Origin: Dichetophora obliterata | Taxonomy: Eukaryota > Arthropoda > Insecta > Diptera > Sciomyzidae | Assembly: GCA_963920525.1 (NCBI GenBank) | Contig: OY986436.1 | Location: 31,723,574-31,787,573 of the forward strand | Direction of reading: 5' to 3' | Length of the DNA stretch: 64,000 nucleotides | Part shown: positions 34,760-49,793 of the stretch, one piece after another | Layout of the letters: each line of letters begins with the position of its first letter | Numbering within the stretch: the first letter of the stretch is position 1 | Notes under the pieces: model-generated | What the model saw: only the letters and a program-made list of their open reading frames with translations | Database searches by the model: none | Told to the model about the DNA's origin: nothing | Translations under genes and position numbers: made by a program

Positions 34760-34925
34760 AGATCGCGTGTATGCCAGCAAAGCCGCGGCGGCCATCTGCA
34801 CGATATATTGTTCCATACATAACCTCATTCTCTCTACTTTACGATATAATAAAGTTTCACCATTTTTTTTAAATATCTGTGTTTTATTTAAAATTTAAAA
34901 ATTGCGCTCTTGTTGGGACGCCCTT

Positions 34926-36009
34926 TATATGATGTAAGAAATTTTTAAATTTTATGGTTCCAAAGTTATAGAGACTTCAAATTTAAAAATGTAGTCTCTT
35001 GTGCAGTCACTGAAGAAATAGTCATTTTTGAAAAGGTTTTTAAGCATTTTATAAAATGAACACAACAATAAAATATACATAAAAATTTTTCACAGATATA
35101 TTTAATTCATTTAACACGTAAGTGCCCTATGTCAGGCTCAATACGTTCACATTCTTCGACGGTTTCTCATTGTAGTAATAAGGTTTCATTGAGAACTTTC
35201 ATTAATTGAATAATCAGTTTTTTACCTTAAAGTGAACTTGTAATTGAGTCTTTAAAAAATTTTATAAGACCATTTGACATTTCTGGACTTTTGATATTGT
35301 ACAAAAACTAAAACCTTGCAAGGAAATTAGTCCCTTTTGTTCAAATATTTTCAAAAGCAATTTTTCAGTATGCATATTTAGGCCCTTTTGAACGGAAACA
35401 TAAGCTTTTATGCACAAAATATTGGAAAAATTTGCAATGTTTTTAATATTTTTTTTTTGCAAATGATAGGATTAAATATTTGAAGTGCTAAAACATAGTA
35501 AAAACAGCTTTTTTCAAAAATGTTAAATATTAACTTTTGAACAGACACTCCTCATTTGCATTAAGTGTTGTTTCAGAAAATATTTCCACAATATTTCATT
35601 GCAGTTTCTCAAATTCGGATTTATAGAATTTTTTTTATTGAAACAAGAAATAAAATAACATTTTTCGAAAAGTAAAATATTACAACTCTGGTATTATGTT
35701 TGTAAACTCATTTTAAGGAACAATTACATTAAAAATTAAATGCATACCTGTTTTTAAAAAAAATGTACTTCAAGAGATATTTTGGACTCTTGTAAAACGC
35801 TTTTCCATTTATTGGCCTCTTGAGCTAGTTTTAAAAGTCTCTGGCGTCATTTTATTTCATAGTGATTTTTATTCTCTGGTGTCAACAATTTCTTCTATGG
35901 GGGAGCAATCATTTAATGTACATATAAAAATAGCTTTTGATTTATCGATATCAGAAACTATCAATAGTTTTTCATACCTTTTTTTAATAAATCCTGGCTA
36001 CGGGCCTGA
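34926..36009. other. AT-rich noncoding stretch
   Basis: No recognisable gene; it may contain eroded hAT sequence before 36010. Confidence 0.35.
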
Positions 36010-36320
36010 TAAGGATGCAGAAAAAAATTCCATTAAAACTCTTAAATCACTGCCTAATAAAAATAGATGAAACGTTGAACCATATTCAAGACAATATTTG
36101 GAGAAGTACAGGAATTACACGAGAAGTTAGATATATCAATTAATATGCCTTGTATTGCTGGAAGACATGTTAAAGTAGTAATTTCAGTGCTTTAAACCAG
36201 GAGACTCCTTTTGAATCTCCATATGTGTCCTCTTACTGGATGATATCATTGCTGATATGGGGGATTTTTCAGCGAAAATTTTTCCCAAAAACTGTTGTCA
36301 ATGAAATTCTGCCAAACAAA
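36010..36320 (+). pseudogene. hAT-like transposase remnant, 3' piece
   Basis: Forward frames give FGEVQELHEKLDISINMPCI followed by AGRHVK, then after a shift LLDDIIADMGDFSAKIF. In ZMYM-like hAT transposases the blocks xMPRIAGRQxxRxN and (F)IPLLDxxIxDLxxRF occur in this order after DUF4371. The piece is broken by stops and frameshifts and lacks the dimerisation end. It is in the same orientation as, and downstream of, the fragment at 32120-32420. Confidence 0.5.
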
Positions 36321-37075
36321 ATTAATAGACACAACAATTAAAAATAGGCTGGCTTTATTATGTGGGGCGAATTTCAAAAGTGGGAATTTCTTTGCTCTTC
36401 AGGGCTAATTTTTTCCAGTTACCTCCAATATCAACGTTCCGAAGTTTCGTTACGATCGGACAACGGGAAGCGGACGCGCACTCGATGTTTCCGGTAAGAT
36501 ATGCGTCCATTCAGTAAAAAAATGTTTTGTTTTTCATTTCTATCAAAATAATGTTGAGTTCAACTTTCAACATTGAGTGAGTTATGATTTTAATTGATAG
36601 TTTAGTTTTTACCTACAAAATAAGCCCAAAGTTGCTGAAATCGGATAAAAAATATGAATTTTATGAGAATTTTGGTGAATAATAAGCATGCATTTAGTCA
36701 AATATAATAACAACAAGATTCAATCTGAACTATGTTTATTGTTTTTGTAGGTATATGTTATCAAAAATAAAAATAAATTATTCATAAATCGAATTTCAAC
36801 CACACAAAATCGAAAAGTAATAAATAGAGCGTTCAATAGGGTACAACAGGCAAAATGTCACTTTCTTTTCTATTACAATTACTAGATAGATGTAATTGTA
36901 ATAGAATGATAGATTAATGGTAATAGAATAGAAAATGATATTTTGCATGTTATTGAGCTTAAAAAATTTGTAAAATAAAGCTTTCAAGCAACTTCAAGTG
37001 CGGGAACAGACTTATTATGTCAATTTCAAGTGACAGTAAAACGCATGTTTTTCCTTCTCATTAAGCTCATTCTGT

Positions 37076-39728
<2,653 letters not shown>

Positions 39729-40019
39729 ACCGATTTCAGCAAATTTGGGCTTATTTTGTAGGTAATTAAATAAAATATCAACTAAAAGCATAACTCAATC
39801 AATGCTGAAAGTTTTACTCAACATTATTTTGATGAAAATGAAAAAAAAAAATTTACTGATCTCGCATATCTCACAGGGAGCATCGAGTGCGCGTCTTTTT
39901 CCTGTTGTCCGATCGTAACGAAACTTCGGAACGTTGATATTGGAGGCAAATAAAAAAAATTAGCCCTGGAGAGCAAAGAAAATCCGATATTGAAAAAATA
40001 AGGCCAGGCTAATGAACAA

Positions 40020-40093
40020 TTTGAGAAAATATTCAGTAGTTTTTTTTTATAGAATTTTCAAAAAAAAAAAAAAGTTATTTGGCGGACCCTTTA
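40020..40093 (+). repeat. Mariner-type terminal fragment
   Basis: The sequence GAGAAAATATTCAGTAG, a T-run, ATAGAATTTTC, an A-run and TTATTTGGCGGACCC is the same as the reverse complement of 15211-15280, the 3' end of a mariner-like element. No coding sequence is attached. It begins a few bases after the right end of the long-TIR transposon. Confidence 0.7.
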
Positions 40094-42829
40094 CATATAT
40101 TGTTCCAGGTACCTATGTATATAGCTCGCCATAAATTTTTTTCAACCTAAATGGTGCCGCTCAAATTGATTTAATTTCCAAAAGCAATAAATTGAGTCTT
40201 GTTCCGTCTAACGGTACATTGAATTTATTAAAACATTGTTTCACGCTCACAAACGAAATTGATTTTCTAATAATGCTTTTCGAACCAATCCATGCATTCC
40301 ACGACAACACCCGCTTACAAGCCAAGAAAATAAAAAAAAAACCAAAAAGTAGATAGCACAAAACAAACATCAGAAACATGCTTCTATGACACTTTCACTT
40401 GACAGCCTCCATTAAATGCACTTGTTTGGAGCCTGCAAATGATGTGCAACTGTTAAATGATGGCACATCAACAGACCCCGGTTAGACGATGGCCTGCAAT
40501 ATGGCCGCTGTTTGTTTGCTGTTGTGTATTCGTCTAGCATGATGTTCTTTCTTTTTGTGTGCGTGTGTCTGTATGTGTGTATGCGTCGCTATGGTGTGTG
40601 TCCTTTGCGAACAGCTGAATGTGTTTTTATGTCATGTTTGCTCACTCAAAGCGATGATGTATTGCGTTTTGTCTGCTGCTGATGTACGTCAGAAATATTC
40701 ATAGTTTTTGGCTATGGAATCGGCTTTGAATCGTATACAGTGAAATGATTTTTGTTTTTTTTTTCTTGTTTTTAGGCAATTGTAAATGTATGAGTAACGC
40801 ATTTGTATTTGTAGTTGGGTTCATATTGTTATTTCCATTGAGTTGGTTTTGAAGTTTGTTGCCTTTGAGGCATACGGCAATAATTCATGGTTGCTGGCTG
40901 CCAAAAATACGATCGAATTTTGTGGAAACGTATCAATGAAATATCATCTTTTTCAATTGAGAAATGAGGTTCTGACGGATAGTAGAGTTTTATGAGAATA
41001 CTATTTTCATTTTGGTATTAGTTAGATGAGGTTTATAGGGCTTTATTGTTTCGAGTATATCTTTTAGCATTAGTTATAACACCAATCATTATTTCTAATA
41101 ATTTTCATTTGTTTGAATGTTAAACAAAATGCATAACAATTGGTCAAAATTGTATCTTGTTAGTAATTTGACATTCAGCTTTTTCGATTATGGTAAGGTC
41201 AACAAATAGCGTCTCCTTTATACTAAGAAATTTTGTTCTAAATAAAATAAAACGTCAAACATTATACAAAAAAAACTAATATTCTTTGAGACAATCATAA
41301 ACTTGTTAACTTTGTTATAAACTCTAAAAATACAGCTATAAGTTGTTATGCTATTTTTGTAGTCACAAAATAAAAAATATCAAAAATGTGTTAATATAAT
41401 GAAACCATGGGCTGAATTATGTCATATGATAAAAAAATCAAATTTTTAGACTCGATACAAAACATATTGAATTGCCAACGTCTACTGACATTTCCTTGTT
41501 CAAATCCATTTCTTCATACAAATTAGTTTTTTTTTAAAACATTGAAGACGATTATTCCAAAATATTTTTTATGTGGCAAATCATGTCCCATCAAATATTA
41601 TTTAAAAACACAAAATACATATATCATATATTTATATATTTTTAAGGTGAAATATAAATTTCTTTAATACAAAGAATTTTACAAAATAGCGGCACAGCTC
41701 AGCATTTACAAAAACTTTTTAACAAAAAAAAAAAAAAAACCTGCTTCAAAATCACTACAAAGTAAAAAATAATTTTAAATTACTTTTTCTATTAGTTTCT
41801 TGGTCTAATTTTATAATTTATTTACACACATTATTATATTGGAGATCTTATTATTTTAATAATTTTCTAATTTGCTTTATTATCATATATATATTAATTT
41901 CTTTATGAATATAAAAGCCTTAAAGTTGGCGTTAATATAATCAGACTTTTATAAAATTAACGCTTTCGATCACTGAATACAATAACTAGAGCTTTTGTTT
42001 GTTGGGAAGTGCGCCTGTTACCCGCTGATCTTAACTTCGTAATTTAAATCTCGTTCGTATTGGCAATGCAGGAATAGAAACAGACAATGATTGTGTGGCA
42101 AAGATTAGCGCTAACTTTAAAGCTTTTATACTCATAAAGGAACTAATATATTTACGATAATAAAATAAATTAGAAAAAAATTAAATAATAAAATTTCCAA
42201 TATAATAGTGTATATAAAAACAAATTATCAAACTCGACCAATAAACTTATAGGAAAAGTGATTTAAAATTATGTTTTACTCTGTAGTGATTTTGGAGTTT
42301 TTTTTTGTTTTGTTAACCCTTTCAGTGGATTTGCCCAATATAATGGACATGTTGAAGTTTTTATTTTTCAATGCATTTTTTGAAATCAAATCTTTTGGTT
42401 CTATGAAAAAAAGATTAACCAGCATGACAAAAATAAGTTTAGAGAATATTTGACATTAAAGTCAGTTAGATTTTCCATTTTGTGCCGAAGAAAAGCAAAA
42501 AAATTTGTTTTACTCTATTATATAAAAAAAAATCAACAGGAAAAAATCAAGTTTATGTTCTTTAATGATAATAATTTTATGAGGGTTTTAAAAACAAAGA
42601 TCTATAGGGTTGAAAAACCTTCAAGGGATTAAACAAAAAATTTTGTGCCGAACAGGAGCAAAACAATTTTTTTCTTTGTACAAGCTAAAAATTAAAGGTA
42701 TGTTTTTTTCATCTTGTGAGGACCAAAATGGTAGGTTTATTACCTCAAAAAAGTTATTTTGTTCTTAGTTTAGCCTAGCCATTGAAAGGGTTAAAAATTT
42801 TCTAGTTCTTCCTTTTCAGAGAATATGAT
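40094..42829. other. Noncoding, possibly single-copy sequence
   Basis: No transposon protein or repeat was recognised. A GT-rich tract lies at about 40556-40604. Composition at 40380-40900 is less AT-rich than elsewhere and could be ordinary intergenic sequence. Confidence 0.4.
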
Positions 42830-43900
42830 AAATTTTCGAAATATCTCCATCCATTCTTGTAACAAATTTTAGTACTCTAGTTTCAATTTTATTCGATATA
42901 GAGGCTTTTTCTTATAATGACACGCCCTTTGTAGGATTCCACCTACTTTCTTGATTGTGTTCTTTATAATTCTACATGCTTTTGTGCCAAATTTCAGTAC
43001 CCTAGAGTCAATATTAACTGAGATAGAGTATTTTTGTAATGGTAACACGTCCTTTGTCAAATTCTCACTTTTTTCATCGTGTTTTGTAATAATTTTACCC
43101 AATCTTGTAAAAATGTTTTTAGCCCTGTTCTCAATATATTTCAAGATATAGTGCTTTTTTAATATTGTCCCCTATATCGAATAACGCCCACTTTCTAAAT
43201 TTGTTATTATTTTTTAGTAAATGTGCTTACCCCTGCAATAAATTTCTGTACCCTAGTGTCAATATTAACTGAGATACAGTGTTTTTCTAACACAGTAGAG
43301 TTTGGATGTAGTGAATTAATTTTTGCAAGGCCTTTTCATTGTATCCAGATTGTTTGCATTTTCGAGATTGAATTTTTCCAATCAAATTTATGTTTGTGCC
43401 TAAATCTTAAAACTTTTTTTACTAATTTTCTTCTTATTTTTTGAAATGTCAGTTACTAAAACATTCACTATTTCGGGGGTTAAGTATTTAAAAATTTGAC
43501 TGTAAAAACACGCCCTTTGTCGAATTCCGCCCACTTTATTCATCGTGTTCTGTAATAATTCTACCCATAACGCCCATCTTCCTATAACTCATAATAATAA
43601 CGCCTCCTTTATTGACTGTAATTTTCCATAATTGTGTCTACCCTTTACTAAATTTCAGTAACCTAGCGTTAATATTTTTCGAAATACAGTGTATCCTTAT
43701 ATTGCCACGCCCCTTTCTCAAATACCACCCACTTTTTTAGACGTACACCTTCATGTTCAATGGCTCTATCTGTGGACAAAAAATTACGGACATCGGCCAA
43801 ATGCTGTAGGAGTTATCGATGTACATACATAAAAAGAAAAAAAATTAAAATAGTAGCCGGATCATGAGGACCTCCTCCTTTTTGAAGTCGGTTAAGAAAA
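42830..43900. repeat. Diverged tandem units of about 130-150 bp
   Basis: Units sharing AAATTTCAGTACCCTAG, GTCAATATTAACTGAGATA and a CACGCCCTTTGTC or CGCCCACTTT box recur at least five times. The region ends CCTCCTTTTTGAAGTCGGTT, a terminus I recall in arthropod dispersed repeats. Probably one non-autonomous element with internal tandem structure; no coding capacity. Confidence 0.55.
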
Positions 43901-45956
43901 ACATTTTTTTAAAATTAACTTCTAACATAGCACACACAAAATTTTCCATTATAAGGCATAGTACTAGAAACTAAAAATATACTCCAGTTCTGTAATTCTT
44001 TGAAGTCTAAAATTTAATATTTTTTACAACTAAAGCGCAGTTTTATATTTTTAAAACAGTACTTCTGGCAAAAATCGGATACAGTGAAACCAATTGCATT
44101 GTTTTTTATCACATATAACTTTCATACAATAAAACCAATGCTGGAGAATTGTAATGTAAATCTCACCGAGAAACAAGGATTTTCTCTAACATTTGAGAAA
44201 ATGAGTTTTCTGTGCTTATTGGGAAGTTAAATAAAAGCTTATAATAGACGAACGAGCACATAGTAAGAAAATTAACTCGTTCGCTTTGTTATTATAAGCA
44301 ATTAATGCAAAAGACAGAATAAAATCACTAAAAGAAACAGACCACACTAAAAAAAAGGAAACAAATCTGATGGGATGTGAAACCACTACTCAAGATACCA
44401 AAATACATACATGAATAAAAACTAAAACCCTAGCCAACTGAGCCATTCGCACTGTTGTGATTTGGTTGAAATAATATACATACATAACAACATTGATGCT
44501 ATCAAAAGTGCTTCGACGAAAACAAAAATGTCGGATAATTACAAAAATCATGAAAATATTGAAGTTGTTGTCCCTTAAGCCATTTCCAGCTACTTTAGAA
44601 TTTTCTCCAGGTGAGCGCGAAAGTGATATTACCTGGCACTGTAGGGGTTATGTTAGTATGGATCTTTGACAATATACATTATTTTTGGTTTGAGTCGATT
44701 TGATCGTTCACTTGGATTTACCCACGGCACGTCGCAATATTTGGATTTTTTATCTTTTTTTTTTATTTTTGAAAATTCTGGAAAAATCTCAAATCGCAAT
44801 ATCTAAAATTGCTTTTCAATAGTAACTATTATAAGTTTTAAATTTTATATCAAAATAAATTTAGAGCCTGTTTGCTGTTATAAAATGGTCAGGTATGGCT
44901 GTGAAGGTATGTGATGCAGCTAGTGGTGAAAAATACAACAGTCCGCCCAGCCCTTACCTGTGGAGGTAAAAATTTTAAATTTTTCCAGATAAAGTTTAGG
45001 GCCATATGTAGACTCTGGACAAAGTTTCATCGATTTTGGCCAGGTAGTTAAGGAGCCGCCGGAAATGGGATAAATTAACAATAGATTTTTTATACACTAT
45101 TTAATTCTGGTACCAGAATTATGGGTTCGATTTTTCCTAAACAAATCTATAGACATATGTGCATTTTATTTATTTGACTGCAATGAAATGATTTAAAAAA
45201 AAATAGTTTTTGCTTTGATGTTAAAAAATGCTATACTTTTGTAAATTATGTCTTTTTTGTAAACATTTTTATGCTTAAATTGTTTGTTATAAAGTTTTCT
45301 ATCAGATAGGAGGGCTAACTTCTTGTCACTTATAAAATTACTATGTGGCTTGAAACTTAAAAAAATCAAAAATTGTTTGTTTAACTAATTTCGATCATAA
45401 CAGCGATGTCACTGACACTATTGGCACATTTTATGCCGTTTTCCTTTTGTGCAATAATTGAACATTTCATTGGCAAAAAATTGACAGAAAAGTTTTTACA
45501 AGCATTTATGAAAAGTATTGCTTTCAAAAAATGCTTTTTTTTTAAATTTTGCCATTTATGTAAGAAATTGCGGCCAATCGAATAAAATCATCATGATACA
45601 GATTCTTAGGAGAATTTTACTATAGAAAATGTTTTCGCCATTCGTTGTGGAAAACCTTGTTTTGTAGAGCTATTTTAAAACTTTTGAACAACATATTTAT
45701 ATCTTTTTTCAAACGCGTTTGCCCAACTTACGAACTCGTTCATTTAACTTTAAATATTTTCAAACGGACACACTTCATGATACCACATACAAGTTAAATA
45801 AACAATAAATAAAAATTTAGAGTACCAGTTTATTTATTCAATATAGTGATATCTTTCTCTCTCTGACTAATATAAAAGTATTTTAAACTAAAATAAAAAA
45901 TTTGTTTATTCACATTCATGTTTCTTTGAAGAATTTTTGGTGAACTTTTTTTGCAT
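43901..45956. other. AT-rich noncoding stretch
   Basis: No recognisable gene or repeat. Confidence 0.4.
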
Positions 45957-46090
45957 CACCATTTGTACTGCCCCCCCCCATTTGTACTGCCCCCCATTTG
46001 TACTGCCCCCCATTTGTACTGCCCCCCATTTGTACTGCCCCCATTTGTACTGTCCCCCATTTGTACTGCCCCCATTTGTACTGCCCCCCA
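45957..46090. repeat. CATTTGTACTGCCCCC minisatellite
   Basis: About eight copies of a 16-18-bp unit, differing mainly in the length of the C-run. The array lies directly against the 5' end of the LINE remnant that begins near 46091. Confidence 0.95.
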
Positions 46091-46812
46091 GATGAAATTA
46101 GCTTCCGACGCGCTTGCATACAAATTAAAACAACAAAAGGCTGTCTACATGGTGGAGTCCTTTCGCCACTGTTGTGGACGAACTATTATCGAAGCTAATT
46201 GAGAATGGCATAAAATGTCAGAGTTACGCAAGAGGGAAGTTTGAGGATACACTCCGTAACCTGATACAGAGAGGACTGTCAGTAACAAAGGCATAGTGCA
46301 ACACAGTGGGATTAAATATAAGCCCAGCGAAAACTACCATAGTACCTTTTACTAACAAAAGAAGCCTACAAAATCTCTGAACTATGAGAATGGATGGCAC
46401 GGAAATCCCGTTTAAAAGAGAAGTAAAGTACCTAGGACTCACACTAGATTCAAAGCTTCTCTGGAGAAGACATGTAGCGGAAACTACAAACAAAGCAACG
46501 CGCGAACCAATGAACCGAGCTTACCACAATGAGGAAAATGCTAACAAAGATGCTGAGATTGGCCTGCGAATGCATCGCAGGTACCATGAGGACCTACCCT
46601 ACAGCAGCACTAAATACAATTCTGAACCTAACACCCTTACACATTATCATAGTTGATAAGCGAACTCTGCTATGCATTGCTAAAAAAGGGGACAGGTGTA
46701 GGTAAAACTATCAGCAGTAGAAAGAAGGAGGATATTGCAATGCACACCCCTTACATCGATCTACCAAGAGGCGATATAATAAAAAGGTACAACTTCGAAA
46801 AACACTTCAAAA

Positions 46813-47040
46813 TTAAGCTTTGTCGGCCTTTGATGTCTAGTGGAAAGTGCGCTAGACTATCAACCCAGAGGTCCCTGTTTCAAATCCGGAGTCGGGCATG
46901 GTTCTTTTCATTTTCTTTGTTCTTTCCAACATCTAAGAATTATGGAAAACTAAAAATCTTCAACTCAATTGTGGGAAAATTTGGAATTAAAGAACAAGAA
47001 CAACCAAGGGCTGGAAATACTTGCCAAGGTTAAGGCATAA
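46813..47040 (+). repeat. Second tRNA-like (SINE-type) segment inside the LINE
   Basis: TCGGCCTTTGATGTCTAGTG carries an A box-like TGTCTAGTGG, and about 50 bases later TTTCAAATCC resembles a B box. The segment then runs into non-tRNA sequence. It differs from the SINE family at 32702, so if real it is another family. No target duplication was identified and the right boundary is approximate. Confidence 0.4.
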
Positions 47041-48048
47041 CATAAGCCTCGGTTAAAAGCAATTCAAATTGTTTTTCATGGTTGTTTCGTCTAATCAATA
47101 ATTCACGTATTGTTCCAATCAATTTCTCTAAATAAATCTATCCCTTTCCTTTCAGGTCAAACACCAAACCTTTTTTTGTATGTGGCGCGTGCCTTGGTTC
47201 ATTGATCTTTAAAAATAAAAATAATTAGTACCAAGAAAGAGTGGGAAAGCGAGATAATATCGCAAGTCAAAAAACCACACAGTAGATCATGGTATACGGA
47301 TGGCTCCAAAACACTGAAATTTATTGGCGCAGGGGTGTATGGGCCAAGAACCAAGCACTCTGAACTTATAGGGATAACACCCAGTATCTTCTAAGCGGAA
47401 ATCCTAGCCATACAGCTGTGCGCGCAATTCAGCATAGACCAAGAAATGCAAAGGTAGGGATATAATTGTGAAGTCAGACAGCCAAGCAGCAACTAAAGTA
47501 TTAGCTTGCTGTGAGATATCATCGAGAATAATATGGGAATGCCTAACCAAATTCAATGAACTAGACAAGAAAAACACTGTTACTATACTCTGGGTCCCAG
47601 GACACAAAGAAATACAAAGTAACGAGGTAGCCAATGGCTTAGCGCGACGGGGTGTAGTCACATCGTTTAAAGGACCAGAACGTTTCTTAAGATTAGGCAC
47701 ACATTCTATAAAAGAAGAACAATGAAGGAAGGAGAGACACAAACGTTCAGACCTTTGGAAAAGCCTCCCAAAGTTTAAACAATCCCAATTGCTCCTCAGG
47801 GATTTCAACACTCGGAGAGCCAAATTGGGAATAAGCTTAGGTAAACCAAATCTAAGAATTCTAATGGGGTTCTTTACAGAACACTGCAAACTGAAATATC
47901 ACCTAATGAAATTGGGCAAAGAAACCAATGGTAACAGCCGTTTCTGTGAAGAAGCAGAGGAGACTCCAATACAAATACTTACAAGTTGCAACGCCGTGGC
48001 TCGCAGACGTAAACTAAAACTGGGGAACTATGAAATGGGTCTAGAGAA

Positions 48049-48052
48049 AATT
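48049..48052. repeat. Target duplication AATT, left
   Basis: AATT here and at 53326-53329 flank the LTR retrotransposon; a 4-bp duplication fits gypsy-type integrases. Confidence 0.8.
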
Positions 48053-49793
48053 TGTGACGAACCTTTCCGGCCGAGGTATCACTCGCCGGTGTCCAGGGTT
48101 CGTGTCTCACAAAACAAAGCCCCGCTGTAGAAATCAAGCAAAGAAAAAAAAAACTCACACTTAAGTTTTTTATTCAAACATACAATGTTTCGTTTATTGC
48201 TATAAGCGAAATTTTGTTACATCTTAGAATTACCGTGTCTTAAAATTACTTTATGGTTTACTGTAGATATCAGAATACTCAAAAGAAACTTAAAAAGAAA
48301 TCATTGATGTTTAACAAAACCAAATTGATCTTAAAACTATGGCTGCGAGAGTTAAAAAAATTCACCTAAAGACATCTCACAGCACGGGGCTAACTAAAAC
48401 TATCGGGAATTGAAATAACCTAAATTAAAATGTAGCAAGTTACCGCGCGCGGCGTAGCCGAGATATAAAAAAAATAACCTAGAGACATCTCGGAAACGCA
48501 TTCAACAGTGGGTGGATAACTATGTGGCGAGAACGCGTCGACGGGTTTGTTTGATGTAGCAAGTTACCGAGCGCGGCGCAGCCGAGATATAAAAAAAATA
48601 ACCAAAAGACATCTCGGAAACGCATTCATCAGTGGGTGGGCAGCTGCGTTGTGGGAACGCGTCGACGGGCTTGTTTGTCTTGTTTCTCTTCCTCCAACCA
48701 AAGAAAACAACTCGGCACGTGCCAGGCTGTGTAACGTTTGTTTATTCAAGTCCCGTTCTGCTGGTCGAGTGGCGTGATTTGACGAGCGCAACCTATGTTC
48801 TAGCGTGCCGACCACGCGGCGTAACGGTACCCGAAAGTATCGAAGGGAAAAAAAAAGAATTCTCGATGTACTAGGCGACGGCCATGACTAAAGACTTAGA
48901 AGTTTTCTTAGCTAAAAGACTTAGAAAAATTTTCTTAAAAATAAGACTTAGAAAATTTTCACGTCGAAAAGACTTAGAAAAATTTTCTTAAAAAAAAATA
49001 TATCCCTGGCGTACTAGGCAACTGCCTTAGCGAAAGACGTAGAAATTTTCCGTGGCTAAAAGACTTAGAAAAATTTTACTAAAAAAAAACTTAGAAATTT
49101 TTCATGTCGAAAAGACTTAGAAAAATTTTCTAAAAAAAAAATATCCCTGGCGTACTAGGCAACTGCCTTAGCGAAAGACTTAGAAATTTTTCTTAGCTAA
49201 AAGACTTAGAAAAATTTTACTTAAAAAAAAGACTTAGAAATTTTTCATGTCGAAAAGACTTAGAAAAATTTTCTTAAAAAAATATCCCTGGCGTACTAGG
49301 CAACTGCCTTAGCGCAAGAGTTAGAGTTAAAACAAAGTTGATGACTTACCTAAGTGGCGGCCGCAGCAAGAATGAATTTTCTTGCGCTGGTCGAACATGT
49401 AGCCAGCTAAGTTTTTAGTCACCGTGTCAGTGTGGTGGGTTTGGTGTAGGTAGGTTTTGCTATTCATGATGGCGGTGGTACTCAACTTAGTGCAGTGTTG
49501 GTAGCCGATAAAAATCCTTTCGCCTAGCGATCGTTTACACGCTGCCTGTTTACTAAGCAATTTGGGATTTCCCTAGCCTAAACTATCCTCAATAAGATAC
49601 GGGTGGTGTTTCTGTGAACCTGCGTATGGTTGCTGATTTAATGCTGTGATTCTATTTAAAATAATCTTATATATATGTATATAATGAATTTATAGATAAA
49701 CAAGCAAAATAAAAGAAATGACATTCACAGCAACACTCCGCCTTTTGGCTATATTGTGGACGTAAACGAGGTGTAACGACTTACGTCCTCACA
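48053..49793 (-). repeat. 3' LTR, 1741 bp
   Basis: Matches 51944-53325 closely along its length but is about 360 bp longer. A unit of about 122 bp starting ATGTAGCAAGTTACCG is duplicated here (near 48431 and 48554; once in the other LTR). There are also extra copies of a GACTTAGAAAAATTTTC unit block at 48893-49320. Confidence 0.93.

Larger units (their letters stand above)
33479..34925 (+). mobile_element. Mariner-like element with intact ends
   Basis: Inverted terminal repeats of 35 bp (33479-33513 and 34891-34925) start AAGGGTGTCCCAACAAGAAC and differ at two positions. Both ends are flanked by TA (33477-33478 and 34926-34927), the target duplication of the IS630-Tc1-mariner group. The length is 1447 bp, about 1.3 kb without the internal insertion at 33982-34129. 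It carries one forward-strand transposase gene, now broken. Confidence 0.95.
46091..48052 (+). pseudogene. LINE remnant: RT end and RNase H
   Basis: A 5'-truncated, heavily shifted ORF2. RT pieces are KGCLHGGVLSPLLWTNYY (usually GCPQGGVLSPLLW) and REVKYLGLTLDSKLLWRRH (the VKYLGxxLD block). RNase H follows: SWYTDGSKTLKFIGAGVYGP (first Asp), an AEILAIQLCAQ block preceded by a stop (Glu), KSDSQAATKVL (Asp) and WVPGHKEIQSNEVANGLARR, where the final catalytic Asp is asparagine. A C-terminal region (NSRFCEEAEETPIQILTSC) leads to LEKI at 48052, where the LTR element is inserted. The frame then resumes at 53326. The YADD catalytic block of the RT is missing. A tRNA-like segment lies at 46813-47040. 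Confidence 0.85.
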
